Shown here: positions 36,701 through 49,100 of the stretch, piece after piece
Layout of the letters: every line of letters starts with the position of its first letter
Position numbering within the stretch: position 1 is the first letter of the stretch
Assembly (NCBI RefSeq): GCF_001659605.2
Contig: NC_035164.2
Location: forward strand, 1,575,001-1,639,000
Origin: Manihot esculenta
Taxonomy: Eukaryota; Streptophyta; Magnoliopsida; Malpighiales; Euphorbiaceae
DNA length: 64,000 nucleotides
Direction of reading: 5' to 3'
Notes under the pieces: generated by a model
Database searches by the model: none
The model's input: only the letters and a program-made list of their open reading frames with translations
What the model was told of the DNA's origin: nothing
Made by a program: the position numbers and the translations under genes

Positions 36701-39404
36701 TGGGTGCTGAAGCAAACAATAAGAATGAGTGTAACTTCTGCAGAAATCTCTGCATCCTTCCTGTACTCAAGTAACACAGCAGGGAAGGTGGTTTAAATTA
36801 TCTTTTAGAAACATTTTCAAGCAGAAAAAAATCCTCATTTTTCTCATTAACCACGTTCAACAAATAAAGCAAAGCCTGGATGCTGGAAAATAAACTCTAA
36901 AAGCATGAAGATGAATGATGCTAGCCATTCTAGAATAACCTTATTCCAATGAATCCTCATATGCAGCATGATCTCCTATTACAGATGTCCTTTCTTCTGT
37001 CATAATGGTAAAAAGGCGGCAAGCAACAGAATTAACTGATGAAGATAATTAGCAGCTTGCCAGAATGACAATTCATATATTTTCCCTGTTTACTTAGCAC
37101 ATAAAGCTGCTAGGTCAAGAATCACAAATTCATAAAGTGCCCTCAACATGATTGGGGAAATACCTGTCTCGATGGAATGGTGCTGCTAAATTCCTTTTCT
37201 CCATTTTCTTCTCCAGGAATATAAGCTAGAACAACCAAAGAATCACCAAAAGGAGCAATTCCAGAAATATAATAGCTGGTTTGGAAAGATGCCACAATAT
37301 CCACCTTGTTCATACTAGCCACTGGAATTTGCCTATATGTCCCATTGGTTCCCTTGTGCTCATTTGTTCTTATCGATGCAATTTTCACAGATGTTCCCCA
37401 GCCAATAACCAACAGGGTGTCATCCTGGATGTGATAGAAGGGAACAAAAAGAAAAAAGCATAGATTGTATGAAGAACAAAATGGTTATTTAAATTTCAAA
37501 ACCACAAAAGTATAGAACAGATCAATAAAGCAATGAAAAGGATGGTGAAATTGTTTGGACTACAGATACCTGTGATTTGACTAACCTGCCAAACTAAGTG
37601 AGGGAGCAAAAGCTCAGGACGTGGACTTCCTTGTGGTCTTTCGATGAATGTTACTCGCTGAGCGTTAGCAGCATCATAAACTTTCACACCTGCATCATTA
37701 GCCCATGCAATGAGACTTCTTCTCCACTTTACAGCATGTATTGGACCTTCACCAGAGTGCAAAACCTGAAAAATGTATTAATTTGCAGCACGAAGAACTG
37801 AAACTTAACCAAACCAATTCATATATAAGTTATCACAGTGAACTTGTACTGACCTGGTCTCGATAACCCAGCCATTTTTTCGAATTAAAATACAAATGAC
37901 CAGCTAAACCACCAGCTACAAATCTTCTAGATGTTTTTCTAGAATATTCAGGGTCCAAAGCAATAGCCTTCATCGGACGATGATAATCAAACTTCATTTT
38001 CTCATCGGTGAAAAGGCTATGTACTACAACAGACCCATCATCTGAACAGCTTCCTACATATTCGCCTTCTATGTCAAAGCTAAGGTCATTGACTGCAGCA
38101 GTATGAACAGGATATTCTTTAACCTGAAAAGCAATAAATAACGAACACAGTTCAAAAATACAATAAGTTTCGGCCCATAAAAAATGTTGCATAGATTGTC
38201 AAATGTAAATAGTCGTTAAAGTTTCATTCTTGCACTAGTAATGTCATTCCAAGATCAAGTTACAGATTGTCATCCTACCTGCACCCTCTTCTCCCCTCTC
38301 TCCCTCCCCCAATTACCCGCTCCCCCCAACAGAAAAAGAGAAAAGAAAAAAAAGAAAAAAAAAGAAAAGAAAAGAAAGGAGTGGTATACAATTGAATTCA
38401 CATTTTAGGTTGGGTGAAATTCAATTGAATTCTGCATTTTAAGTTGCGTCATAATAAACAATAGAGTTCATTTCATATGAATTCTATTTGGCATTCAATT
38501 GAATTTCACATAGTTTTGTGAGATAGAATTGAACCAAACAGTATGTAACCGTTGTTCAATTTAGCATTTACCACCAAAACTTCTAACGCAAGGAGTAATT
38601 GGTTTCATTACTGACACAGATATCTGGAGGTAAGAAAAGAAGCTTATAAATTTTCACAATTTACTACTATCTTGTAAACAGCCGCATATATTACACACAT
38701 CACTTTATGGCGCTTTGGGCATGGGAAAGGACCTTTGAGGATCAGAAGACGAACTGTGTCCAGAATAGAAAGAAAATTTGAGCGATCTTAGATGAAACTT
38801 GCATGTATTTCCTGCAAATTACTCATTTATAAAACAAAAGGCAAAGCAGTAGTAGCTGAAGCTAAATCCGATACTCAACCATGTTTTGATCATTGCTATG
38901 TCTTTCAAAGAAGTTTAGAATTCAGAAGCTAAATTACTATCTAAAACAACTAGAATCGTTATATTAAGACAAGAAATGTGAAAACACTTGGTTTCACATA
39001 TTGCTAAGCTGGTAGCGAGCTAACTATAAAGAAGTTAATAAAATTTTGTGATTATAATGCGATAAATACATGCAAAAAAATAATAATAATTCAAGCTTCC
39101 ACGTTGAGATCGAACAGGCTTCAATTCAACGATTTCACAGCTCAGTCAATTATTAATCACTAATCACCTGGTTGCCAAGGAAATCGAGAATATGAACGGT
39201 GCCGTCAAGTGTTCCAAGAGCGATCATGCGCTCCGCCACCGCAATACACGATGCCGCATCATTGGATAGCAGCGTAGGTATACTACCTCCTATTCTCTGA
39301 TACTTAAGCCTGGGTTCTTCTTCCTCCTCGTCTACCTCTTCTTCTTCCTCCTCTTCCCGCTCGTCGTCTCCGTTGACGCCGTTTTCCGTCGGCATAGGAG
39401 CCAT
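27707..39404 (-). CDS. VPS41: Vacuolar protein sorting-associated protein 41 (HOPS subunit)
   Basis: HOPS complex subunit acting with RAB7 in membrane fusion at the vacuole. Nineteen exons join in frame to 940 aa: 39168-39404, 37854-38123, 37586-37765, 37164-37424, 34755-34887, 34579-34669, 32134-32236, 31523-31626, 31357-31450, 31128-31283, 30976-31038, 30750-30815, 30405-30605, 29392-29469, 29169-29288, 28972-29052, 28776-28861, 28221-28302, 27707-28123. The N-terminus is acidic (Glu-rich, residues 14-30), then comes a WD40-like region (about 35-330) with PRLKYQRIGGSIPTLLSNDA and VGSCSDDGSVVVHSLF. The middle is a helical clathrin-repeat region (VWLLKHGRHEKALAAVEAGQ). A C-terminal RING-like domain starts at Cys863 (CCMCFDPF ... 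CCHAYHTTC ... LRCILC) with an acidic insert. Two introns carry transposable elements. The length is close to the roughly 950-980 aa of plant homologues. Confidence 0.95.
32441..33848. mobile_element. TIR element with captured gene-like DNA (Pack-MULE-like), in a VPS41 intron
   Basis: Left end TTTTAGCCCTTAAAC and the reverse complement of the right end TTTTAACCCTTAAAC begin inverted repeats of about 70 bp that share TTGAACAAAATTTG. The 1.4-kb inside has higher GC than the intron. It includes at 32844-33059 (+) a 71-codon frame with 'PSFDPTDYSALKEFAENG', which resembles the N-terminal cap of plant LRR receptor proteins. No transposase was seen. No clear target duplication was found, so the Mutator assignment is tentative. 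Confidence 0.6.
35091..36696. repeat. Tandem duplication of about 207 bp within a VPS41 intron
   Basis: Unit 1 is 35091-35297 and unit 2 starts at 35298, both with CAATCCAACCATTCA.ATTCACC. Unit 2 is split by the LTR mini-element at 35354-36544 and resumes at 36550 through about 36696. Shared blocks include CAACAAAAGCTACTTTTTA and CATATCATGCTAATTAGCAT. Confidence 0.88.
35354..36544 (+). mobile_element. Short LTR retroelement (TRIM/deletion derivative) with both LTRs
   Basis: 1191 bp in all. LTRs at 35354-35690 (337 bp) and 36206-36544 (339 bp) start TGTTATGGATAATGG and end ACTCGGGAC.ATAACA. The primer site at 35694-35706, TGGTATCAGAGCC, is complementary to initiator tRNA-Met. The internal part is only 515 bp with short gag-like text (MQQFDGRLNDLAQQISELVQ) and, before the second LTR, LEDKLRFEEKSD as at the 3' end of some Ty3/gypsy polyproteins. 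The purine tract CGAGGAGAAGAG is near 36191-36202. The target duplication is GATTC (35349-35353) / AATTC (36545-36549), with one change. Confidence 0.88.
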
Positions 39405-42400
39405 TTGGAGGATTGTTTGATTCGTTATGGAAAGTAAAGAGGAAATAAAATGATTAGGAAAGATCTGCTTCGATTGGGTGATGCCTGAGGGAGGAAGAGA
39501 AGAGTGGTTTCGGTTAAAAACGGATTAATTATTAATTAACAAAGCAACAAAAGAGTAATGACACCTGTTTTATTCTTCACTCTCTCCTCTTCCTTTTTTT
39601 TTTTCCCCTTTAAAAACGTGACTTTTTTTATTAATTATACATAAATAATTAAATTCAAATATATCTTACATATAAATTTTGCATTTATATATACAGTATA
39701 TTTATTAATAAAATATTTGATTATTTCTCTTATATATATGAAAAAATAATTTATATTTGAAAATTATTTTTTATAAAAAATATTTTATGTTTTTAATAAA
39801 AAAATATTTTTTAATAAAATAATTTATTTTTTATTATTTAATTTTAATTTAAAAATAATATATATATATAAAATTTTCTTAGAATGATTTAATTTTTATT
39901 TAATTATAAAAATATTTTTTATTGATTAATTTTCTAAATGCCTCAAATGTTAAAACTTCTAAAATATTTTATATGAAACAAATAAAATATTAACTTTAAA
40001 TTGATGAATAACTTTTTTTAAAAAAAATCTCCTGAAATTAAGATTATTGATAAATATGAAATATATTTATTTAGCTTAAATTAATAATTGAACTAAAAAT
40101 TCTGTAAATTTAAAACTAAATTTAGTAATTGTTAAATTAAAATTCATTAACATCGATAAATATGAAAATTATAATTGTAAAGATTATATAATTAAATTTG
40201 TTCGATAATTATTTTTAAAATAATGTTTGGTGTTTTAATTTAATTAAAATTATTAATAATTAAAAAATAATTTATAAAAAAATATTATTTAAGCAGCTAT
40301 CTACTGGTACAATAGTTAATATTTATTATAATAATTAATATTACTGAATAAAGACTTAAAGTTCTCAAAATACATTATAAATTATTTAAATCCTGAAATT
40401 TAATAAACCTCAACTAATTGAATAACAATGGCAACTCTTTTTTCTTTAAATAAAGAAAGAAGAAATTTAAAAAAAGAAAAATGATTTGCAGCAACTTTCT
40501 TCTCATGGCTTTGTTTGTTTTATCAGAAAATCAATTTCTGTCTTTTTTACTGCTGCTGGGGACTCTGTGATTGCCCCCACCATGTTTAATGCTATGCAGG
40601 GTTGATCTACTGGTACCTGCAGCATGCACCCAGATACAAAAAATTTTTAAAAAAATTATTTAATTATTTTAAGAATTTAGTTAAGACCCAAATTATTTTA
40701 TATGTTGAATTAAAATTTAAGAAAATGCACTATTTAATCATGTTATGAAAATTCATTAAAAAAATATATTAAAATATTTTTAAAATTTTAAAAAATTTTC
40801 GAATTAACACTTTTAAGTTTTTTATTATTTAATTCTAATAATACAAAAATTTAAAATTAAGTGATTAATTAATAAATTTTTATATATTATATAAATTGAA
40901 TAAATAATTTTCCTTAAAATTTATTAAATTGGCTTATTCAAAATATCAAATAATTGAAAATAGTTAAAATTTAATTTAAGATAAATTATTTTAACATTTC
41001 TAAAATATATCAAAATTAATATATATTTTTTATTTTTTTATTTTATATTTTAATTTCGTCAAAGATGGAGCTTTATCTAACTAATTTTAAAATAATTAAA
41101 ATAGTCTTAAATACATAATATTTTTAATTTTAATTATATCAAAGTTAATATTTATATCTCCTATTTTTAAAAAATAAATAGTTTAATCAAAATTTATACT
41201 TCCTTAATTTAAAATTTTAAAAAAAATGAAACGATTTAAAACTGAGCATGATTGTGAGGTCTGAAATTGAGTGGGGAAATATGAAATATATTTTTAAATA
41301 AAAAAAATTACTATTTAATCTCTATTTTATTTAAAATTTTATTAATTCATTTTTTATTTTAAAAAATATATTAAAATATTTACAAAATTTAAAAAACTAT
41401 TAATTAATTATTTTATTAATTTTAATTATTAAATATCTTATTATTTATTTTTTTAATATGAAAAAATTTATTATTTAATTTTTTAATTTTATAAAAATAT
41501 TTAAAAATTAATTCTTAAATATATTTTAAATTTGTTATAATATTTAATGATTAAAATTATTTAAAAATTTTAATAAATAAATTTTTTAAAATTTTAAAAA
41601 TATTTTAATTTATCTTTTAAAATTAAATATTAATTAATAAATTTTTCAATAGTACAAATGTCAAACAAATAGTTTTCCCATTCAAATATCAGGGTAACTC
41701 TCTGCGTCTGTGCACATATTGGTTGGCTACGCAAAGGATTTGCAAAACTTCCGTGCTTTCCGCTGACACATATTATCAGTGTGTACATAAATATTTTCGT
41801 AGGGTTTTGGATCAGAACTGTCAGTTCGGTTGACTTTATGGTTTGGACTGATCTTAGTTTGAAATGTTTTTGATTTGATTTTTGTTCCATCTTGATTTAA
41901 TTTTTGGAAAAAATATATATAAATTTTTAAATAAATTATATATAAATTAATTTTCTTTAAAAATAAAAATTTTATAAATTAAAAAAATCAAAGTTTTTCA
42001 TTCCAAAAATAAAATTTAATAGAAAATAATTAAATTAAATTTTTATTAATTTTTTTATTCCAAATAAAGGAAATACGTTTTGGATCGTGAATTCAACTAC
42101 TATTATACAAAACATTATATTATTATTATTAATATTATTTACTTGAATTTCTTTTGATCATTTCCCAGCTGGAATGACCTTGTTTCCCTAACGTATTTGC
42201 ATGAATTTTCTTGTAAGTTTTGAATTTGCTGGCCGTTTAAGGCTGTCCAGTTATTAATTATTTTGTATACTTAAAGATAATACCTCTTTTTATTCACAAG
42301 CTCACATGAAAGTATTTAAGAAAATAATAATAAAAAGATTATAGATTTCTTTTTTATAATGTTAATTTTTTTTGAGTAATTAATTCAAAATAATTCCATG

Positions 42401-42700
42401 TGGAATAATTTAAAGGTTAAATATCTCTTAATATAATATAAAATTAAAGTTGGAATGAGTATAAAAATTTTATATAGTTTTATAATTATCACAATACAGT
42501 TTAGCGACTGCACTAATAATTTTTCAGGAAAAAAAAAATCTTATGCTGGCGGATAATGAGAGCAGGCTATTTATTAATTTAAATTTTTAAAATATATTTT
42601 TATTAATTGATTTATCTATTTAATGATTGATTAAATTAAAAAATAATAATAATTAATATAATAAATATATTTTAACCAATAAAATGGATAATAATAAAAT
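39405..42700. other. Gene-free AT-rich region between VPS41 and SCPL51
   Basis: The first 150 bp or so must include the VPS41 promoter and 5' UTR (no TATA box seen). The rest is AT-rich, low-complexity DNA with repeated ATTAAATTTTT-type text. The frame at 41630-41890 (-) was examined as a possible last exon of the SCPL51 gene but lacks the expected motif. Confidence 0.55.
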
Positions 42701-42829
42701 TATATTTGATTATAAAATTAATTCCCTATAAATGCTCAAAAGAAAATTATCTATAATTTTCAAGGCACTTCTTAGCTTCTGGTGATCAATAATCTACTGC
42801 AAATATGTATATATATTATTATTTCAATT

Positions 42830-43150
42830 CATAGTTAGAAAAAATACGTAAAATTAAATCAAATCCATTAAAGATAATAATATATTATTTTTAATAAATA
42901 AAAAAATTAAATATAATTAAAATTAAAATATCTTAATTAAATTTTAAAATAATAAAGATAAGTATAAAAAATTAAAAATTTATTAAAAAATTCAACCGAT
43001 TAAATTAAATTAAATTAAATTATATCAGTTCGATTCAAATTAATTTTTATTTAAAAATCGATTCGATTTTTAAAAATATTAAAATTTTAATTTTAAATTT
43101 AATCAGTTTAATTCGATTTTGAATCGAATCGATTGAGCGAATAGTTACCC
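42830..43150. mobile_element. MITE, AACCGAA family, copy 5 (truncated), next to SCPL51
   Basis: Contains the AATAATATATTATTTTTAATA core and a right end with CGATTTTGAATCGAATCGATTGAGCGAATAG. It lies 60 bp downstream of the last recognised exon of the carboxypeptidase gene, inside what should be its final intron or 3' region. Confidence 0.55.
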
Positions 43151-43209
43151 ATATATAATAAAAAAAAAAAATTATGTGAAAAATTTTGAAGGGAAGTTTT
43201 TGAACTTAC

Positions 43210-46097
43210 AAAATGGCCAGCTCCAAGAATCCAATAAAAATGGAAGTTTTTGTAAGACTTGGTAAATCCTCTAGTAGTAGTATCATCACCACAGTACAGG
43301 GGGCTTCTATCCATCTTCAAGAAGCTTGGAAGCCCTTCCCACCTGAAAATCAAGAATAAAATTTTAATTTTTTTTATAAATATAATAAAAAATTATTATA
43401 TATGACATTAATATAATTCACATGAGATCAGGAGTTGATAATTTAATTATTTTTATATATTACTTGAGCTTTTCAATCCATGCTTCAGTACCCTTGGTTG
43501 CACATATCAAATCAAGCTACAATAAACAAAAGAAAAATTACTGTTATAAATTAATATCATGACAATGATTTTTAAGCCTTATAAATTAAAAGAAAATAAT
43601 TTAAATAAATTTTTATAGAATCATGCTTTATTTTAAAATAATTTTTTTAATTAAAAATAATAGAAAAAATCAATTGAATTAAAATTTTTTAAAATTATTA
43701 ATTCCAAACAGGAATATGGATAAAGTTTGCCTAAGAATTCAATCTATTTTTGCTGATTTAAGTGGTTGTTGGTACCACATTGCTAATAACATTAAAGAGA
43801 GGGACTAAAGAGAAATCTTACTTGCCCACTATATACAGTCACATTCACCCCTTTAGCTAGAAGCTCATCCACCTACAAATATATAAAGAAATTGGACCAT
43901 CAATTAAATAAAAGTTAATTTAAAATTTTCATTTTTTTCATTATTTTTTAAAATTTTAAGAAATAAAATATAGCTCACATGTTTAATCTAATAGTAAATG
44001 TATCTAAATAAATTTAAGAGATTTCGACAATCCACAATCGAAAAGAAAAGAGTCTGGACAATGTTACATATTTCAATTATTCCTTTATCTTTCTTTCCAT
44101 TAGAAAAATGGAAATGGATGAAGTTCATTGTTTGCCTAACTCATAATTAAAGTCACCCACTTTATAAAACAATCATTTATTCTTGTCTTTTTCAGTAAAA
44201 TTTCTCTAAACAAAATTTAATTAATGTCTTGATTATGATCTTTGCTGAATTAACCAAACCAAAAAAATTGAATTATAGTAGTACCTCATCAATCCTTGCT
44301 CTCATAAAATCACCTGCCAGATTGCTGAATACTTCATCTGACTGTCCACCCCAGCTGCAAATAATAAACTTTAATTTGTCGGTATTAGAGTCACCACTAA
44401 AACTGAAACATTTTGAATTCGAACTTTAGTCCAAGCAAAGATGATTACTTAAAGGAAAAGAAAAGCATGCCTGATATTCTCTGGGATAATCTTCAACTTT
44501 TGTTTAATAACACCATTCATCAAGCTATTGATATCACCATTACCACCAGGAGACGAACTCAAGGTGCTGAGGTATCTGATGTACCTCTTCATTGCTATTC
44601 CTTGTAATAATTTTGCTGTTAGAGAAACTGGGTCCATTCCAGAATCTAAAAGAAAATTGTAGAAATCCTGATATTTGCCACATGTCACACAAAAATTAAG
44701 TGCTTATAATAGTAGTGTATATATATATGTATGTACGTATGTGATGATGAGTGTAAATACCACAGAGTTGCTGCTTCTGCTGATTACTCCCTCAAGTACA
44801 GCCCAAGAATCTGTTGCAGAAACATACTGCCCGTCGCGGATTTGCTGCTTAATCTTCTGCGCTAGACTGGTTTTAAAATGGGATTTCTTAGACAATCAAA
44901 TATGTTTCATTCTAAAGATTGATTTGATTTTTTTTAAGCTACTTTTAATGCAGAAATTACTGAACAGTATAAACCTGTTGGCCATCTCAAGGCCATTGTT
45001 GTCTAGTCTTGATACATCTTTGAGAAGAGGACCCCATGAAAGCTGGAAAATTCAGACTTAAGTCTCAGAAAATCAAGAAAAATTGCAGAACTTCAACTAG
45101 AATTCATTGCATTTTTGCTGAACTTACCACAAAATCTTCTGGGGAGATCCAAGTATCACCCAATATCACTCCTGAACATTGCAGAGAAATTTAGATTATG
45201 TACATATATAATCATGATCATATAGTAATTAAAGAGAATTCAATGAAAAGAAATTGAAGTACCTCCTAGTTTAACCTTCAATTTGCCTGCTTCTATAGCT
45301 TTTAGAGCTGATAATCCAAGAGTTACTGCAAACTTGCCTCCATAAGACTCTGCTACTATATGAAGAGGACTTTGTTGCAGGCTCTCATTTCTGTTAAAAA
45401 TTTCCTTCAACAATGTGGTTAAATCAGTTGCTGCCTCTTCATCAGTTTTCACAAATAAATTTGATTCCTCCACAAAACTGAATCCTGTACCAACTGGATT
45501 ATCCTATTTCCAAGAAAATAGTAATTAAAATGTTTAAAAAATAGAATGCAAAATTATGATAAGATCAGCTTCATAAGAATCAGTTAAAAAATTGGAAGAG
45601 TAATTACCACAAACAGGAGATCAGCCATTCTTAGCCATGTTGAATTTCTTGGCTTCAGATTAACATCCAGGGGCCCAATCTCTTCAAAATTCCCTAAACC
45701 AACGCCTGATGCTCCCTTTTTCAATTCACCAACAAAAACAAATAAAAACTCAACACATTTAAGCAAGAACAATTAATAAAATTGCTAAATATTTATACTT
45801 ACTGGTCCACCCTGCAACCAAAGAATGATTGGCCATGGCTTGGAGCTAATTTCAACTCTGTAAGGACTTCTATATAGCCACCAAAACATGTGTGCTTCTG
45901 TTCAATTCACACATTTTTCATTAAAATTTCTGTTTCAAATCATCGAAAAAAAAGTAAGTATTAAGAAAAGAAACTAAATGCTTACTAGGCCTCACTTCTA
46001 CATATCCCCAAGCTTCTGATTCATTCTGGGTTCTTGCAGCTGTGGCTATCAGTCCATGAATCAGAGAAACCAAGAAGAGAACACACAACTTTTCCAT
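43210..46097 (-). CDS. SCPL51: Serine carboxypeptidase-like 51 (S10), last exon not found
   Basis: S10 serine carboxypeptidase of the SCPL51/retinoid-inducible type, predicted secreted. Twelve exons join in frame to 426 aa: 45986-46097, 45803-45897, 45608-45715, 45263-45503, 45128-45171, 44975-45042, 44761-44866, 44471-44667, 44285-44354, 43822-43872, 43464-43516, 43210-43342. Residues 1-21 form a signal peptide. Motifs are PIILWLQGGP/GASGVG, DNPVGTGFSF, 'SPLHIVAESYGGKFAVTLG' (catalytic Ser), 'VYSGQLDLICATKG' (Asp) and 'HFYWILGAGHF' (His). The intron after exon 8 uses a GC donor (AG|GCATGC). Exon 12 ends at a good donor (TTT|GTAAGT). The expected last exon encoding VPVDQPC-like residues was not found; reading through gives about 34 unrelated residues. 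It is either complete with a cryptic end or a recent pseudogene. The ATG at 46097 is the first true ATG. Confidence 0.85.
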
Positions 46098-46168
46098 CCA
46101 AAAGTGAGAAAGACTAGATACCCACTTCACAGATTCAAAAGAATCATGTAGTAGCAGTAAAGAATACT

Positions 46169-46177
46169 AAATATATA
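46169..46177 (-). promoter_or_regulatory. Probable TATA box of SCPL51
   Basis: The minus strand reads CTATATATTTAG about 72-80 bp upstream of the ATG at 46097, giving a transcription start near 46140 and a 5' UTR of about 45 nt. Confidence 0.5.
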
Positions 46178-46179
46178 GA

Positions 46180-49100
46180 GATGATTGTTGAGATGAAGCT
46201 TTCTTTGTTTCTATCTGCAACAGAAAAAGAAGCAAAATATGGAAATGTTCCTGTAAAGGCAAGTTGTTTAAAGATTGTACATTACAATAAACGTTTTGGG
46301 TTCACATGAAGATAGAGAAAGAGTATAATTCGAAGAAGAAAAAGGAGACGTATAGATTTTAACTGATGTGAGGAAGTTGAGATTGCGTAAAGAATGGTGT
46401 TTATATTTACTTTCAGTTTCTGTCAGCGTAGAAAGGGACCTCAGGAACTGTTCTTCTATAATAAAAGCTTGTGAAACGTTAATAATTTTAAAGAAAATTT
46501 TAATATTATTAAATTATAATTTTTTTAATTTTTTTTTTGTTGATTTTATTCAGAATTTAAGGGGATTTTAGATAATTAATGCCCTGGTTTTTTGAGTTCC
46601 AGTTGTGGTTGAATTTGGTGATGATAAGGTCAAACAACTATTCAATCCACCCAATATCCATGGTGTTATTATTCGGCTAGTTTGGCCCATTCAGATATTT
46701 TGTTTTGAATGGCTGCTAATAGATTCTCTGTGTGCAGTGGGTGTAAAAGCTGACTTATAACATCACATTTATATATGATCCTTATATATTTACCACCTAC
46801 AAAAAATTTTCAGAATAAAAAATAATTTAATATGTACTCACATACTTAACCTACTCGTAAATGCATCTAAATAAATTTAAAAAATTTTAAATTTTATTTC
46901 TTCAATCCTGAAAATTATGATCGGCTCTCCTTATTCTAAGGTTTGATTTAAAAATTAATTGATCAATTCGATTTCAAATTTAATCGATATGATTCTGGTT
47001 CGGATCTCGAATCAAATATTCTCAGCAGACTATTTTACATACATGTGTATGTAGACTTATATACCAAAAATTTTATATTGCTGTGTGTGTTTTATTAATA
47101 TAAAGAATGAATATATGTTCATTCTTTATTCTATAATTTCACAGGGTTAAATATTTAGCTTCCGTCTATAAGAAGTGTAATTTCATTATTTTTAATTTTT
47201 TTATCTAAATTAAAAAAGTTTCAATTCAATATAAATTTTAAAATTTTGGACTATGTTATTTTATTTTTTTTTTAAATTTTCGATAAAAATTTAAAGAAAC
47301 TCAATTTATTGATTTTTGGACAAAATTTATTGATTTAACAATTAAAAATTAAAAAGTTTAATTCCTGACTTTTTTGTTAAACTGAAGTTAAATTAAAACT
47401 TCTAAAACGATTTTGAAAAAAAAAAAATTTGACCTGAAATTTTCAAGAAATAAAATTAATTTTTTTTTTTAAATAGAAATTGAGGGATTGAAAAAGTAGA
47501 ATTTAAAACTTATCATATTTATTCAAATATATTTATTATCAGATTAAACTTGTGAATTCATGGCTAACGCGAGCAAATTTGTAAATGAACCAATCAAATA
47601 TTAACGTATATGCTTGATTTTATTCAAGAAAAAATAAATAATTTAGCATTAATTTATTTAAAAAAATTATTTTTTAAAAAATATTTTTTATATTTTTTAA
47701 TATTTAAAATACTCAAAAAATTTAATAAAAATAAAATTAAATTATTTTAAAGAAATTGAATTTATTTATAAAAAAAACCACTAATAACTCAATATGCCTG
47801 CAATAAATTTAAAGGAAAAAAACATTTATTTCAAATTTAGTCAAAATTTTTAGTTGTGTATAAGTATGTGTCTATTTAAATTATGGTCTCTATTTAAAAT
47901 TTTTATTTAAAATAAATTTATTCTATTATTAAATTTCTAAATAAAAAAGTTTCTCAAAGAAAATGTCAACAAATGATGGAGAAGAAGAAATTCAATTTTC
48001 TCATTCTATCTATGTTCTTTAACACTTTCTCCTTTAACTCCAAGCTGGCCCAAAATGACTTAAGCCATTGGCTCAGCCTGAATACCTATCACCTGCTCTC
48101 AAATGTTTCCCAAGCTAGGCCCAATCAGTCTCAGCAATTCAACTTGGGTCCTATTCTCTTTTAAAGGAATTTTTTTTCTAAAAAAAAAAAAAAACTTACA
48201 AAATAATGCCTTATAAAACTTGCACCATAACAAATACTAAAATTAACAATAAAAGTTTTTATTATAAAAAATTTAAAATTTACTAAAATTAACTTGTAAA
48301 TTTTTATCATTGAGAAAATAAAATATGAGTCCTTCTAAATTTACTTAGATAGTACTAAATTTGTGAGTGGTATTTAAAAGGTAAAAGCAGAAGGATATAT
48401 ACACAAACCTTGGGAGGCAACCGGCAGTGAAGTGTATCTAAAATTGGCCAAGTGTAATCCTTGCAGAGCAGTGAAATTGTTACAGAAACAAAAGCGAAAG
48501 GAAACTGCTAGATACCTCTGACTCTCCTGCTCTTTTTGTCCGAGTGCAAATATACACAGGCCACCGTCCTTTGCTTGTTCCCTACTTAAAAAACTCTCAA
48601 AACAAAAGAAAGAAAGCATAGAATATTAGAGCAGATCTAGCGAGTTGTTATGTGATTTCATTTCTTTTAACCAATCACATGAAACACTTCAACCCATACC
48701 CACAAAAAGATCTGAAATGGGTATTAGCTATTGGTGATTATTGTAGGGCAAAGTAATGGCATGTGCACTTGATCTGCCCTAGGGAACTCTTGATCCTTCT
48801 TCAACTCTCAAATAATGGTGCAACTCCAATAGGGTATCCTATGCCTTTTACTATAAATAAAGACAAACCGAAGAAAAGGGTATGATGCTACAGCATTAAC
48901 AGATGGGATAGCGCGTATTTCTTCGATTTTAATCAAAATTTTCATATTTAAACTGATAACTCTGTTTGGCACGATAACCGCCGGATTTTCTAAATTTGAG
49001 GGTAAGGTCAGACCCTGAAAAAGAACGCTACCCTAAGGCCATTAGGCCTCACTTAAATGAACCGGTCTCACACTGCGAATTTCAGCTCGGTAACGTGAAG

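Noticed and set aside
41630..41890. 86-codon minus-strand frame considered as the last SCPL51 exon
   Set aside because: No VPVDQPC-like text follows a usable acceptor in the required phase.
46098..46130. Upstream in-frame extension of SCPL51
   Set aside because: The codon at 46130 is GTG, not ATG, and it would lie about 10 nt from the predicted transcription start. The ATG at 46097 starts exactly at the signal peptide.
48374..48619. 81-codon minus-strand frame with a true ATG
   Set aside because: No recognisable domain, no splice or promoter support, near an old repeat; not enough to call a gene.
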